This document shows, in pieces, positions 47,824 through 59,934 of a stretch of DNA of 64,000 nt (within the stretch, counting starts at the first letter, position 1; each line of letters opens with the position of its first letter). This DNA comes from Tiliqua scincoides. Its lineage: Eukaryota; Chordata; Lepidosauria; Squamata; Scincidae. The position numbers and the translations under genes are program-made. The DNA is taken from contig NC_089823.1 in NCBI RefSeq assembly GCF_035046505.1, positions 26,770,388 to 26,834,387 on the forward strand, read 5' to 3'. Under the pieces are notes generated by a model, which ran no database searches, was not told the origin of the DNA, and was given only the letters and a program-made list of their open reading frames with translations.

Positions 47824-48184
47824 CAGTGTTTCTCAAACTGGGTCAGAACCCACTAGGTGGGTGGCGAGCCAATTTCAGGTGGGTCCCCATTCATTTCAAT
47901 ATTTTATTTTTAATATATTAGACTTGATACTACCATGGTATGTGACTGCATTTAGGGAAATGTTGCATATCTGTACTTTTAGCAGGCTACTGTGCATATT
48001 CTTTTAACAATGATAGTAAATGAGACTCACTCCTAGGCAAGTGTGGGAAGGATTGCAGCCTAGGACTGTTAAATATGTTCCTGCTTGATGATGTCACTTC
48101 TGGTCATGACATCACTTCTGGTGGGTCCTGATAGATTCTCATTCTAAAAAGTGGGTCCCAGTGCTAAATGTGTGAGAACTACTG
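47824..48184. mobile_element. hAT-like element, sister copy of 47000-47534
   Basis: CAGTGTTTCTCAAACTGG to GTGTGAGAACTACTG. Flanks ccgtagat/ccatatgt agree at only 5 of 8. Shares its interior with the 47.0-kb copy but is about 170 bp shorter. Confidence 0.85.
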
Positions 48185-48663
48185 CCATATGTAAACAGGG
48201 ACACCCCACAAAGCCCTCAAACTCAACTGGAGCAGTGCTCCAATCAGGTTCAGAGGCCTTCCTGAGCCCCGCAGAGGCCATTAGCATCCTCCCATGGCCT
48301 CTGTGGGCCTTCAGAATGGCCATTTAGGTCAAAAATATGAAACTTTAGTTTTCCTTGGGAAATCGGAAGTGACATTTTTATTGCCTTATAAGGTATTCCG
48401 AGGGCCAGGGAAGCCCTCAAGGGCTTTTCCGGACCTTGTAATGCCTTATAAGGCATTAAAAACATTACTTGCAGTTTTTTACTTCCGAAACAGCAATTTG
48501 AAGCTCACAGGTTCGTGAGGCTGTGTGAGGACATGCACAGCCTCTGAAAGGCTCAGAACACCCTCTGGAAGTGAGGGGAGTGGAGCGCCCCATGCCTTTG
48601 GAAGGGTCATGTGCAGACCCAATGGGGTCCATGGACCCAATCCATGTAGGGGCCGCAGACCTG

Positions 48664-49707
48664 TGTTACGTGAAAATCTCCTTTTCCCTTCCAAGTTGTG
48701 ATTTTATATGTATTATGGACTAAAACTCATGCAGGCCAAACCTCAAAACACAAGACACACTTCCCCCAGCACACTTTTCCAAAAACCCTGGTCAAAACCA
48801 CAAGCACATGGATTAAACAACCCCCATTTCCCTGCAGGTCAATGTATGCATTGTAAGTGTCTCCTGATTCAATCATTATGTATGCAAAACAGGTCGGCAT
48901 GTACCTCTGGAGGAAGAAGTCTAGCATCTTAAATCATTGTTTAAGTATTGCCTATTGTTTGTATTGTCTTAACTAATCACACTGCTTAATCACCGTATGC
49001 AGATTTGAACAGCCAGCTACCCCCCCCCCCCTGGAAGCTAGCCTTTGCTGATAGCTGATCATCCTATTTTTCCTGCATGCTCCACGTGCCCCACTGTGTG
49101 TAGTGAGCATGCGCATCCAAGACAGATCTAGGCCACATCCGGGTCATTCACAACCAGCTTCCAGGTCAGCAAAAAGACCCCTTTTAAGAGAGAGGCTCGG
49201 AGCACACGGTCTCTCTCTGGCTGCCCTCCAAGGCAGAGGTCCTCCATAGGACTCTTCCCCCCTCCCATCCAACTGCTCCTCAGGACAGGTAACTATATCT
49301 TGCGTCTGGAACCTTTTCCCTGTCCCCCCCCCCTTTTTTCCTCCCCTTCTCTACCCATCTTTAGTCAGCAACTGGGTTGGCAGATCAGGGACCCCTAAAA
49401 TCCTTCCCTACAACCTATCCTTTTCTAATTTCTTCGGATGCACCAAATACACGGCACATGCAACCACCATAAAGCTAGGTACATTTTTCAAGTACTAGAA
49501 CCAAGAAATGTGTATTATGTTTACCTTTGTGTTTTTGTAATAAAACTATAATATTGTACTGAAAGTCCCTTTCTCTCAGTCCCTCCTTAAGCTAAAAAGG
49601 GAATTTCTCTGCATTACTCCGTCTTGTTATCTAGCCTGCGATCCTGAAGTTTCCAAAAGGGTAATATAATAATTCCCCTTAAAACATAACAGCCCTTTGT
49701 GGTAATA
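48664..49707 (+). mobile_element. Possible solo LTR of an old retrovirus-like element
   Basis: The block starts TGTTACGTG and ends near TGTGGTAATA, with the 4-base word cctg on both sides. It contains gagagaggctcggagcacac (R-like start), an AATAAA at about 49539 and a pyrimidine-rich U5-like region. Coding regions are absent. Boundaries are uncertain; family unknown. It is treated as a fossil LTR inserted in the Tigger-like element. Confidence 0.5.
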
Positions 49708-50007
49708 CCTGTTCCATGGATACCTGAAACTGCAGATATGGGATCCACAGATATGGAGGCCCCCTGTACTGACTGAGCAATGCAAACTAATAATAAGTCT
49801 ATATCAAAAAAGCAATTTCAGCCAATTAGTAGTCATTGGGGCTATGAGTTCAAGCAAAGAGGAGCTCTCTAAAATAGAATGTTGGCAGCATCAGGTGAAT
49901 CTGCCTGGAAAAGAAATTCCACAACTGGTCCATCATCACTGAGAAGGCAATGCTTACTTCTCTCTCGCTCGCTAGTTGCTGTCAGCCTAATTTCTGATGG
50001 AGAGCCC

Positions 50008-50472
50008 AATCCTAAGCTTCACACACCAGCTCACCGCCAGTGTGCACTGCTGCAAATGTGGCGTAAGGCATGTTTGCGGGCCCTAGCACCTATGCCAGCC
50101 CAGTGCTGGGCTAGTGCCGGTGGAGCGCAGGAGCTCTGCCACTCGGCGGTTATGTGGACTGCCGAGCAGTGGAGAGGTAGGTGGAGGTGTGGGGGGAGGT
50201 GGAGGGAGGATGCGTTCCAGGGGGACAGAGTGGGGCGAGAGGGAGGCTGGTCGCCTGACACAGAGGCTCTTCATTCTACGCCGACCTTCAGGTCAATGTA
50301 GAATCAAGTAGTCCCATTACAGGGCTACTCGCTTTACTCAGGGGAAAGGGACAAAAGTCTCCTTCTCCCAAGGAGGAGGCGGAAGCTGTCTGGGGTGCGG
50401 TGGATGCGGTGGCAGCCATTTTTGGCGCTGCTGCAGCCCTGTGCACCAGGCAGCTCAGGATTGGGCTATACA
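50008..50472. repeat. Fold-back element, roughly 450-bp family
   Basis: gagcccaatcctaagc on the left and gctcaggattgggct on the right. The interior gtgcactgctgcaaatgtgg parallels 39165. GC-rich interior without ORF homology. Confidence 0.8.
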
Positions 50473-50570
50473 TCATCCAGGGAAGGCCCTCTGATGTACA
50501 TGTCAACTGATGGACAGGTCTACAAAGGAGAGGGCAGCATTTCAGATCATTTATGCATTATGGATCAACA

Positions 50571-51000
50571 TTAGCAATTTGAAACATGAATGGAACCAAG
50601 TGAAGATAATATTTTGTATGTAATTGCTTTGCTTGAAAGGCTATATAAAAATATTCTTAATAATAATAACAATATATGTTCATAGTAACAAGTCTCACAT
50701 AATAATTTGGCTGCTATGTTCTGGGACAAATGAAGCTTCTTAACACGTTTCAAAGGCAGCCCCCTTGACAAAACAGTTCAGTAATCAAGTTTATGTTACC
50801 AAAGTATGAATAATCACAGCCAGAGCACATGTTGCTCCAGAAGGGGAAGCAGCTGGTGTGTTGAGGTTGGTAAAGGGCACATGGGGTAGTAGGTAAGTGC
50901 ATCCATAAGCAAACCTGGATTCGGAAACACCTCCAAGCTGCAAACTTGATCTTCCAAAAGGACAGTTACCCCATTCAATACAAGTTAAATACCTTTTCAA
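50571..51000 (-). mobile_element. L2-like LINE RT remnant
   Basis: Minus-strand fragments SRGLPLKRVKKLHLSQNIAAKLL resemble the L2 block GLPxxxLxRLQLVQNAAARLL, preceded by CALAVIIHTLVT (compare HxLVTSRLDYCN). Frame-broken near 50772-50790. Confidence 0.65.
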
Positions 51001-51358
51001 CAGTCTGATGAAGAACTTATCCTTTGTTGTGACTTCATTTGTTTGGATAAAGCTTCAGTTTATCAGCCTCCTTCCAACCAGTACTGACTGCAAGACAGCA
51101 GAGGACCAACCTGAGAAATCCTTCTGTTTGGCAAAAGACGTAGCCAAACATCTGTATACATCTGACTTTCCTAGCTTCATGTCATCCCAGGAATTTTCTA
51201 GAAATACTGGTTATCTTCTGGAAGTTCAAACATTCTCAGACTCTTCTTGCCCAGAAGTTGTTCCATTTTGGAAGTATGTAACTGAAACAGCCAAAAAATT
51301 AGAGTTTGTACCAAAGATCCCTCCCTCACTCAGAGCAGGAGTGTTGACCACATATTGA
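50909..51358 (+). other. Unassigned open frame (150 codons)
   Basis: Open from 50909, first ATG 51008, stop 51356-51358. The part TSTDCKTAEDQPEKSFCLAK ... SLRAGVLTTY is not low complexity and not recognised. It partly overlaps the antisense L2 remnant. No splice context is evident. It may be a retrocopy or transposon fragment, or chance. Confidence 0.25.
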
Positions 51359-51429
51359 AAGTCTGTGAGAGCCAAACACTAATACTTTGCCTCACCCCAG
51401 TGAATGGATGGGTTCGGCATACAATAGAG

Positions 51430-51784
51430 CAGGGGTGGCCAAACTTGCTGAACGCAAGAGCCACATACAGTAAATTTCAGATGTTTGAGAACAAGAGAGA
51501 TGTTTGAGAGTTACAATATTTACGATGCATTTAAATTCTTAAATATATTTACTCACCATGACCATTAAACTTATGTTTTAATCTGGTGGACTCTCAGTTT
51601 ATTCCTGGTAAATAATTCTAAAACTTGAAATTTACCTTTTACATTAAGGTAATGACTTTTTATACCAAGATAATTAACATGTTACCTTCTATATGTGATG
51701 CAAAAAGGAGTGTATTTCCATGAACAGCACATTATACATAAAAGAGCTTCATGTAGCCCATGAGCCACAGTTTGGCCACCACTG
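51430..51784. mobile_element. hAT-like element with 8-bp target duplication
   Basis: CAGGGGTGGCCAAACTTGC to GCCACAGTTTGGCCACCACTG-type end. Flanks caatagag/ctatagag agree at 7 of 8. Interior AT-rich, 355 bp. Confidence 0.92.
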
Positions 51785-51792
51785 CTATAGAG

Positions 51793-52455
51793 CCTTCTTG
51801 GTCAGATGAAGTCAGCTCTTGTTCAAGATCTCAGCCCTCAGTATCCCAGCCCAGCATGTGCAGTTTGTAAATCCTTCACTCTCCTTTGAAACATCTTTGC
51901 CTAGAGACCTACTTGGCAGAGTAAGGACAGGTTTCAGACCTCTACTCCTATCTTTTCCATCTGTGGGTATCAACTGCACACCTTTTCTCACTCCCTTGAT
52001 TTGCTCCCTTTCTTCCCTCATATCATCCATGTTGCTACAGCATCTCCAAACTTCACCCAAACCTTCTGTTTCTCCATGTTTATTCAAAGGGCTCTGTTAT
52101 CCTTCCCCCGCTTGCTGTACAGCCTGTCATAGAACCCCTTGGATTCCTAGGAAATCTAGTGCTTTGCTGGATCACACGATTAGTGCCCCCTCACGAATTC
52201 CCCCACAAATGCTTTGCTCTCCCTTCATCTAATAACAGAATGACTAGATTTACTAGTCAATTTCAGTTATTACTACTGTGTTGCGCTTTACATGACTCTC
52301 CCCCCTCTTCTCAGATAGTCGAAGTAATTCCCCAGTAAACAGGCAGTTTGTTCATTTCATTGACTACTGGTGGGCTTTTCCCACTTCTAGTCATCTTTCC
52401 CATGCCAATGCAAGGCAAAGGCACACCATGAGCAAATTATTCCATCATGGGAGAA
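51793..52455. other. No gene recognised
   Basis: A 137-codon plus frame and a 91-codon minus frame overlap at 51812-52232; neither shows a known domain. Confidence 0.4.
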
Positions 52456-52458
52456 AAG

Positions 52459-52547
52459 ATGCAATCCTATACATACTTACAAGGGAGTAAATGTCATTGA
52501 GCTGAATATGACTTATTTCTGAGTAGACATGCATAATAGGATTGCAT
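52459..52547. repeat. Short fold-back element, clear inverted ends
   Basis: atgcaatcctatacatactt at the left, ataggattgcat at the right; the clearest copy of the 85-bp family. Confidence 0.8.
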
Positions 52548-53740
52548 TGTAAGTATGGCTTGTATATCTCCTACACACATCTCTGGACAGCTTCTCAAAA
52601 TCCTGTGGCATTGTGCATCTTTCTATATTGGCCAGAAGTGTGAATTAAAGGGAGTTCCCCATGTCAAATCACTTTACTGAGGGCATTCCTGAGATGTGGC
52701 AACATAACAGAGAAGACCATTGAGTAATCCCACCCCCACAGTTGACTTTAAGAGAAGCCTTGCCTCTTATTGGTTTCCTTGGAAAATTCCACATGGCTGC
52801 ACTTCGGTTGCACAGCAAATTTGAATCTGTACGCATTTGAATTGGGCTGCCCAGGAGTATTGCTAAGCACTCAGCAGTGTTCTACCACGACCACCATGCA
52901 GTGAGACTGTGGTGCAAGCCTCTAAACACCAGTGTGGCAGGCAGAGCTGTGGCATGTGAAAACCACATACTGGGGAAACCCTACCCGCCCTCGCACCCTG
53001 ACCCTCTGCTATTTTAAGGTTTGCATTTGGATTCCAAACCCAATCACTGTCACTCACTTCTACAGCAGCAGTACATTTGGGAACCACTGCTTGTAAGCAA
53101 AAGCCATAACATGGGAGCTTCCTGGGTTGGAGTAAACAAGCAACAAAAAAGAAGGGTGCTCAACTCTAGCTGTCCTGATCAACTCCAAGGCCCAATTTAA
53201 TAAGCTGTGTGTTGAGGTTATGGCCTCCTGAGGAAGAAAAGAGTTCACTGCTGCATCCTAAGCAGGTGCAAAGCAAAAGAGGCACCCATCTTCAGCTGGA
53301 GTGAGCAATCAAGGGCCAACAAGACAAAAAATAAAGGTCTTTGGTGAGCTCATCCTATGATGAGCTCATTCTTCACGTTCCTATAGTTCAGGATATAATC
53401 ATAGATCTCTTGTGTTCTTCATTTGTTCATTGGTCCCCATGTGTGGGATTCTCATTCATTTTACCCACTGGTGCTGAATCAAACACTTCTGCTTCATACG
53501 CTATCCAAAAACCATGATGCCAGCTGACACTCAGGACAGTTATCAGACTGCTCACTTCCATTCTTGACTTTCTCCTTTCTTGCCTTCCATTGCCTGCTGA
53601 GCATTCATCTTTTTATGAGCTGCCTTTCAATGCATCTTTTCTCTTCAGAAAGCAGCCTTGGCTTTCTTGCCTTGCTTCCCTCCTTTACTGACAGCACAGG
53701 AACATCCCAATATAACTCCATGTCTGGGAACCCTGAAAGG
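52548..53740. other. No gene recognised; possible hAT end
   Basis: catttgggaaccactg at 53077-53092 looks like a right-hand hAT terminus, but I found no partner. Confidence 0.4.
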
Positions 53741-53742
53741 GA

Positions 53743-53915
53743 GAGGAGCCATAGCTCAGTAGAAGAATACTTCCCATTTGGATGCAGAAGGTCCCAGGTT
53801 TAATTCCCAACATCTCCAGGTATGGCAGAGAAAAATTTGCCCTGAACCCCTGGAGAGCAGCTGCCAGTGGAAACCATGGTCTGATTTGGTATAAGGCAGC
53901 TTTCTATGTAACTGA
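53743..53915 (+). mobile_element. tRNA-derived SINE
   Basis: gagccatagctcagtagaag is the A-box part and aaggtcccaggtttaattcc the B-box part of a tRNA-like head. The body follows (ggagagcagctgccagtgg) and the end ggtataaggcagctttctat. It is a common reptile SINE; the family name is not asserted. Confidence 0.85.
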
Positions 53916-54477
53916 AGAGTTCCTAGCAAAATGAATGCATAAAATAAATACAAATAGACATGTTCTCAGTTTAGAATATAGGCTAGGATTCAAAGAACTG
54001 CATCATGAGTTCAGCATCTTCTGCTTGTGGTTCTTGAACAGCAACTATTGCACAGCAAGTTGTGTTTGAAATAGAGGGACTTTTGAAAGCAATTTGTAAT
54101 ATTTCATGAGATTCTGCTATTTAAAGTCAAAAACTATGCTAGCCATGCCCAAACCTGACCATAAGAAATAAGCACTAAGTAGTTCCACAGCTGGAGACGG
54201 AGATGGATGGGGAAAGTCAGCTTAGTAAACAATCACCACACTGAATAAGCATCAAAAATACTTTTCTACATCTACTACATAAATTGATTATTTGCATAGA
54301 ACATTTCTACTTTACAAACCAAACAGAGATCATACAGGGGACTCTTCATTTGGCAACTTGCATGAGACATGACAAACTTAAGAGCTTTGAGTTTGATTGG
54401 AAGGAAAAACCACCAAAAAAGTAGTCCTATATAACAGCATAACTTTTCTTATACCTCCTCTTATCTGTGCAAAGCCA

Positions 54478-54622
54478 TGCTCTGAGGTAAGGGAACAAAC
54501 ATTCCCTGACTTTGAGGAGGCCTCTGTGAGTGACACCCAACTGCAGGATGCAGCACATGCCCCATTGGCACTGCTATGCCAGTGCTGGAAAGTACTGACA
54601 TAAGGGGTTAGGATTGTGCTCC
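54478..54622 (-). repeat. Fold-back MITE, 165-bp family, inverted copy
   Basis: ctgaggtaagggaacaaaca and ctgcaggatgcagcacatgc are reverse complements of the core at 59770-59880. Confidence 0.65.
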
Positions 54623-54884
54623 CATATGTTTAACTATGACTTACGAAGTAGAAGTAAAGAGAAGCAAGCCAGGGGGGTGGAATATAGATTGAGACTGCTG
54701 CATTGGAAAGGAGCTGCCACCCACCCACCCCTCAGTTTATCTACTATTTGTCCTGACAGGGAAACGCCCATTGATGCCAGTGAAAGCTTCCTTCTTGGGG
54801 CAATAGTAGCTATTGAGGGGGAGGAAGATTATTCAGATTCAAACTGAGACAGAAACAAAGGATTAAATACCCTGTCCCCTAGAC

Positions 54885-55391
54885 CTGAGGTTTTCAAACT
54901 CTCCGGGAGTGTGAAAACCCGCAATAAGTGCTTGCAGGGGCGGGGAGGGAGGCAGTGGGGGCGGGGGGAAAGGCAGAGATACAGTCCCCAGGATAGCATC
55001 TGTCAGGGGGCTGTAGGGACTGGGATGCACTCACCAGTCCCTGCAGCAGCTGTCCTCAGGTGCGGGGAGCCCTGTGCGAGCGTCTGCAGGGCTCCCCAGG
55101 CTTCTAAAAGTGAAAGTGGAGCGATTGTGCTCCACTTCCTGATTTGCAGAAGTAGAGCGCGATCGCTCCACTTTTGGATGGCTGGGGAGCCTTGCAGACA
55201 CTTGCACAGGGCTCGCGGCACCCCCAGGACACTGCTGCAGGGACTGGTGAGTGCATACCAGTCCCTGCAGCCCCCTGAGAAATGCGATCCTGGGGATCGC
55301 GTCACTGCCTTCTCCCTGCCCCCGCCCATTAAGGGGGCAGAACACAGGGCTTTCAGGCTGGGGCGTCACGACACCCGTTTGAATACCACTG
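54885..55391. mobile_element. hAT-like element, GC-rich
   Basis: ctgaggttttcaaactctcc to cgtttgaataccactg. Flanks ccctagac/ctttagac agree at 6 of 8. The interior holds an inverted pair: gggactgggatgcactcacc near 55017 and ggtgagtgcataccagtccc near 55247, which makes a large stem. Confidence 0.85.
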
Positions 55392-55399
55392 CTTTAGAC

Positions 55400-56450
55400 T
55401 AAAATATGCCATAAGCTGAAAGTAGGAATGAAATGCACTGAAACAGGTGACTCTGGATGACAAGTGAGGCAAACTACACACTACACTGCAATTCAAATAC
55501 ATGCATTATATTGTAATTTTACTGATAGACGACAGTGAATTTATGACTTAAGCAGAAAGAACACTTAAATAACAACCAACTGCTTGTGAGCATATGCAGA
55601 ATACCATTCCTACATCACTGAGCAACTGCAGCCTCCCTCTCCCCACAGGCTCAAACTTGAGAAGCAGGGTTTATAGAGTGATGGCTTACCTCCCACAGAG
55701 ATTAAGGCCCCAGCACAAATTAAGAATAGACTCCCAGCTCCACTGTCACAAAACTATAACCAGAGAATAAATACATTTTATTTCCCTCTACACAACAATT
55801 CAATTTACTTATCATTTGCCCTCCTCCAGAAGTGGTTTGCAACTCTCCCTTCCCTTTCTTGTTATAGTCTTGCCTATTCTTTCTCCCCAAACTAATCCAC
55901 CTCACTTATTTTAGGCCAAAGTCTCATCAGGGTTCACCCAGGAGACTGTTTTCATTACCAAATTCTGGAACACAGGAAGAAAAATACCTCTGAACATACC
56001 AAGTACTTTTCTACTCACCTCTGCATAACTGCATTTTTCTGCCTGCCCATACACTTAGAATTGAAGACTGGTTAAGCAAGATTTTCAGTATAAGGTCTGA
56101 GCTCACAATCATTTCCCACACAAAAAAATCCACTCCTGGTTTCTTCTCTTGCCCTCAATGCCCTGATTCTCAAAATAAAACAAGGTGGAAAAACAAAATC
56201 AAATTCCTGTTACCCTCCATTTTCAGCTGGGTTTTAAGAATATTAGCAGCACAACACTGACCTGAATTTCAACAAGGGCCCCTCTATTGTCTTGTATTTC
56301 CAGACAAAAATAGTTCTTGCACAAATTCCTTGAAATGTGCAATCCCTCTCTATAGCATATAAGCCTTCAAATGCTATAATGTCTACATAGTTTTTTCACA
56401 CTTCTACAGGTATCTGGAACAAAAGCTGCTAAACATCCTTTTAGCTGTGT
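55400..56450. other. No gene recognised
   Basis: No coding motif or repeat terminus was seen. Confidence 0.4.
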
Positions 56451-56452
56451 AA

Positions 56453-56908
56453 CAGCCCAATCCTAAAGGCAGCGGCGCCAAATCGGCTATTGCTGCATCC
56501 TTTGACCCCACAGCAGCCGCTGGAAATCTTCTTGGAGGAAAGTCCCAAGCTCCGCAATGGAGCTTCTTAAGTCTGCATCAACTATTTTGCCGCAGCTGAC
56601 ATGACTCTGTGTTAGGCCTTCCAGCCCAACATGCAGGGCTCCACTGGTCCAGCCCCTTCCTGCCCCAGTTCCTCCCCCCACCCTGGAACATCTTCTCTCC
56701 ACCCCTGAAGCCCTCACCACTGCCCAGAGCTCTTACCTAGCTCCAGGCAGCATCCTGCTGGCCCTGAGCTCAGTGCTGACTCAGCACAGGGCCGGCACAG
56801 TGCAGATTTGGTACATGGCTTTGTGGGCTAGCCTTACAGCACATTTGCGACACCCAGAGCCGGTGGTATGCTCATACTGCCAGTGTTGAAGAGCTCAGGA
56901 TTGGGTTC
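56453..56908. repeat. Fold-back element, roughly 450-bp family
   Basis: cagcccaatcctaaaggcag at the left, gagctcaggattgggtt at the right; the 3' part (cttacagcacatttgcgaca) recurs at 63890-63949. Confidence 0.8.
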
Positions 56909-56945
56909 CAAGTTCACAATAAAGCATATGAAATAAGCCTTAGTG

Positions 56946-58362
56946 CAGTGGTACTCAAATTTTCCCGGCCAGTGGCTCCCTTGACCCCTGTGGCTGTTGG
57001 CCATGACTCCTCATCATGTTCCTGAGGGCTGGAAGTGACATTATTAAACAGGAAGTGGCCAGAAATATTAACTATATTAAATATAATATTGTATTTATTA
57101 TAATATATTAAATATTAAATATATATTAACTATATTAATATTAATTATATTAATCATATCATTAATTAAATGATTAAATTAAATTATTGATTAAAAATAT
57201 ATTAATACACAGCAATATACATGCTTTATCAATGATCAACTGCTGATCACTGTTGGGAGACAGGATGCTGAAGTAGGTAGATTTTGTCTGGACCAGGACT
57301 CATTTTTTTAAACTTTGTAAGCATACCAACAGAATTGTTTTATCAAATGAACTTTGTGAACAACCAGTCTGACCAATATTACACACGCACAACCCTGTGG
57401 ACCCCAATCCAACTAGTCATTTCTCCCATTCTCCTTGGATAAGATTGAACCCTTTATTAATTTAATTTTTCCAGCAGCTGGTGGGGAAAACAAAAATAGA
57501 CCAAGAAAATATATCAGAGCTGATAAGGGTTTCTTTAGGAAGCTGATTTGTCTCCTATACTAGGAGATGCACAGCTCAAGCCTATGCATGTCTACTCAGA
57601 AGTAAGTCTCATAGTCAATGGGGTTTACTCCCAGGAAAGTGTGGATAGGATTGGGCTGGCAATCACTTCATCAATGGCTGATAAATATTCCCTTCAAATA
57701 GCAAGATTCATCACTTTAAAAATGCAGCCTTTCCTCTTCAGTCAAACAACAAGATTAATAAATCACTTTAAAAACAATACCCTTTTTCTGCTCCTGGTCA
57801 AATAAAGTGTGTGCCTCCCCCCCCCCCTTTGCCAACTGCATGGAAACAACTTTAAGACCCCTGGTGACTGATAAAATAGGAAGCGTTTTATTTGGGGAGG
57901 GGGAGGAAAGTGGGAAGGTTTGGAGATCAAAAGGGGGGAGTGGAAGAGGGAGGGGGTTGAAAAGAGAGATTTCATTTTGATGAGAAGCGATTTCAGGCTT
58001 GGAACTAGGAACCAACCAGACAAGGATCAGCGAGGGTTAAGGACTGCAAGCTGAGCATGCTCGGTACTTGCCAGATGGGGGTTGGAGTTGAAGAGCTTTG
58101 GAAACAACATGCAGGGAAACAACAACAGAAGGTAGCAGCCTCAGAGTGGAGGGAGAAGAGGGTAGGGCGGCAGCAGCCACTCTCACAGCTGAGCAACTCC
58201 CGTTTCTTCTGCTTTAAAAAAAAGCACAGACAACGGGCAGAAGACGGGCTCATATTCTGCCCAGGGGTGTGACTGTATCGCTGTGAGAGGACATTCTGCG
58301 CCTCCCCTTTCAGTTCCTGGCGCCTCCCTAAAGAGCCGCGCCGCACAGTTTGAATAGCACTG
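56946..58362. mobile_element. Long hAT-like element, 1.4 kb, with nested fold-back
   Basis: CAGTGGTACTCAAATTTTCC to GTTTGAATAGCACTG. Flanks ccttagtg/ccttggtg agree at 7 of 8. Contains an AT-only stretch (57062-57215), the fold-back element 57573-57658 and a G-rich strand segment. No transposase frame recognised. Confidence 0.85.
57573..57658. repeat. Short fold-back element nested in the long hAT
   Basis: ctcaagcctatgcatgtcta ... agtgtggataggattgggct; nearly the same as 18893-18979 and 44529-44615 (inverted). Confidence 0.75.
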
Positions 58363-58654
58363 CCTTGGTGTATTGGCTGAGAAATATCAAGACTTTGTTT
58401 AACTCATCATTTTACAGATAGTGTTGCATTAATATCTTCCTTTTTTCACTTTTTTGTTTTATTAAAAGCAAATAAAAAAATTAAAAGGCAACGATATTAC
58501 AAGTTGTGTGGCAAGTGTGGAGATCTCAAACTACATTTCTTTGTTCTACTACAAAATTACACGAAAAATTATCAAATCTTAAACAATCTACACTTATTAA
58601 AAAGTTTATGTTCAACACAAAAAGTAAAATGAGAAAAACATAAAAGTTAAATCT

Positions 58655-59017
58655 AACACTATGGAATTCCTTTCCCCTTGACTTAGGAATGGCTCCCTCT
58701 CTTGAAACTTTTCAGCAAGGCCTGAAGACCTTCTGTTTAAACAAGCCTTCTGAGTTCTCGGCCTTTTTAACATCTTTTCAACACCTTTTAATATTTTTTA
58801 AATACTTGGTTACAGGCCTGATTCTTTAATGATTGCTGCTCTATGCTCTTTTTACCTGATTACTTTTTATCTGACTACTGTTTTTATGATATGTGTTATA
58901 TGCTTTTATCTGTTTTTTAAATTATGTTTTAAATCTGTTTTAACCTGTTGTAAGCCGCCTTGAATCCCTTCGGGGAGAAACGCAGGGTAAAAATAAAGCT
59001 ATTATTATTATTATTAA
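58655..59017 (+). mobile_element. L2 LINE 3' end
   Basis: tcttgaaacttttcagcaag and tctgtttaaacaagccttct encode the L2 ending LETFQQGLKTFCLNKPS-like block. The terminus gttgtaagccgccttgaatc ... aaaataaagc is followed by (att)n. Confidence 0.85.
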
Positions 59018-59750
59018 ATCCCCTATTTACTCATCAAATCCACAGATTTGGTCCATTTCCCCTCAATGCGCAGGAAGTTCATGAATGGTTTCTAACTGCC
59101 CATAAAAGTTTTTACTGACTTATTTTTAAGAAGAATTGTAAGTTTATTCATTTCTGCCCAATCCAATACCTTTAGCCACCATTCTTCCAGTGTAGGTATC
59201 TCTGGAACTTTTCAGTATTTGGCATGGACTTCTTCCTTGAACATTCAGTTATCAACATGAAACTTATGTGCATTCACATCAAGTTTAAAGTTCAGAGTCA
59301 ACAACACATACCTGTTTTGGCAGAAACAGGACAACATTATACACAGATTAACTCATAAGAACTGTTTTACTTATAGAAAAACACTAAAAGGTACTAAAAG
59401 GCAAATAGCAATGTTATTCTGACATAAGGCCTCTGATTCCTGTAGTGTACTTGGTTATGCACATGATTTCAATATGTAGAAACTATAGCTGCAACCATCC
59501 CATGAAATAACAGACTTGACAAGTTGGAAATTGTACTGTTTAATACCCCCTTTTACTTTAACATCCCTTTTAAAGTGCCACTTATTTCATGGTTAAGTGA
59601 TAGAAAAAGTTAAAGCAAACCATTTCATCTGGTTCTCCACTAAAATATCAAGCAAGAAGAGTCAAAAGTCTAATTTAGACTTTTAGATTTAGAAGAGTGA
59701 CCTGTTATAACAGTGGGGATTTGAGGATGCGTTATATTTGTTTTCTAAGG
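59018..59750. other. No gene recognised
   Basis: AT-rich, no ORF of note. Confidence 0.4.
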
Positions 59751-59751
59751 G

Positions 59752-59918
59752 CACAATCTTCTCCCATCTTCCAGAGCTGATGTAGCCATGCCAATGGGGC
59801 ATGTGTTGCATCCTAAAACAAGGGAGGGGGCAGTTATGTAGGCATCCTCACAGTAAGGAAACATCTGCTCCCTTACATCGGTGATGCATTGATGCTGGAA
59901 AATGGATAGGATTTGGCA
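59752..59918 (+). repeat. Fold-back MITE, 165-bp family
   Basis: agagctgatgtagccatgcc at the left, gatgctggaaaatggatagg at the right. Confidence 0.7.
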
Positions 59919-59934
59919 GTGAAAAATAGTGGAT

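Larger units (their letters stand above)
47751..49766. mobile_element. Tigger-like element carrying nested insertions
   Basis: Left end CAGGTGTGCCCTGATATCC and, inverted, right end CAGGGGGCCTCCATATC; TA follows the right end. It is interrupted by the hAT element 47824-48184 and by the LTR-like block 48664-49707. The part 48240-48500 recurs at 60050-60290 (gggccttcagaatggccatt, attgccttataaggtattc). Confidence 0.55.

Noticed and set aside
51819-52232. 137-codon plus-strand ORF
   Set aside because: Starts just outside a hAT element and has no recognised domain; a competing minus-strand frame covers much of it.
53743-53830. Functional tRNA gene
   Set aside because: A and B boxes are present, but the acceptor stem and cloverleaf do not close and a SINE body follows.
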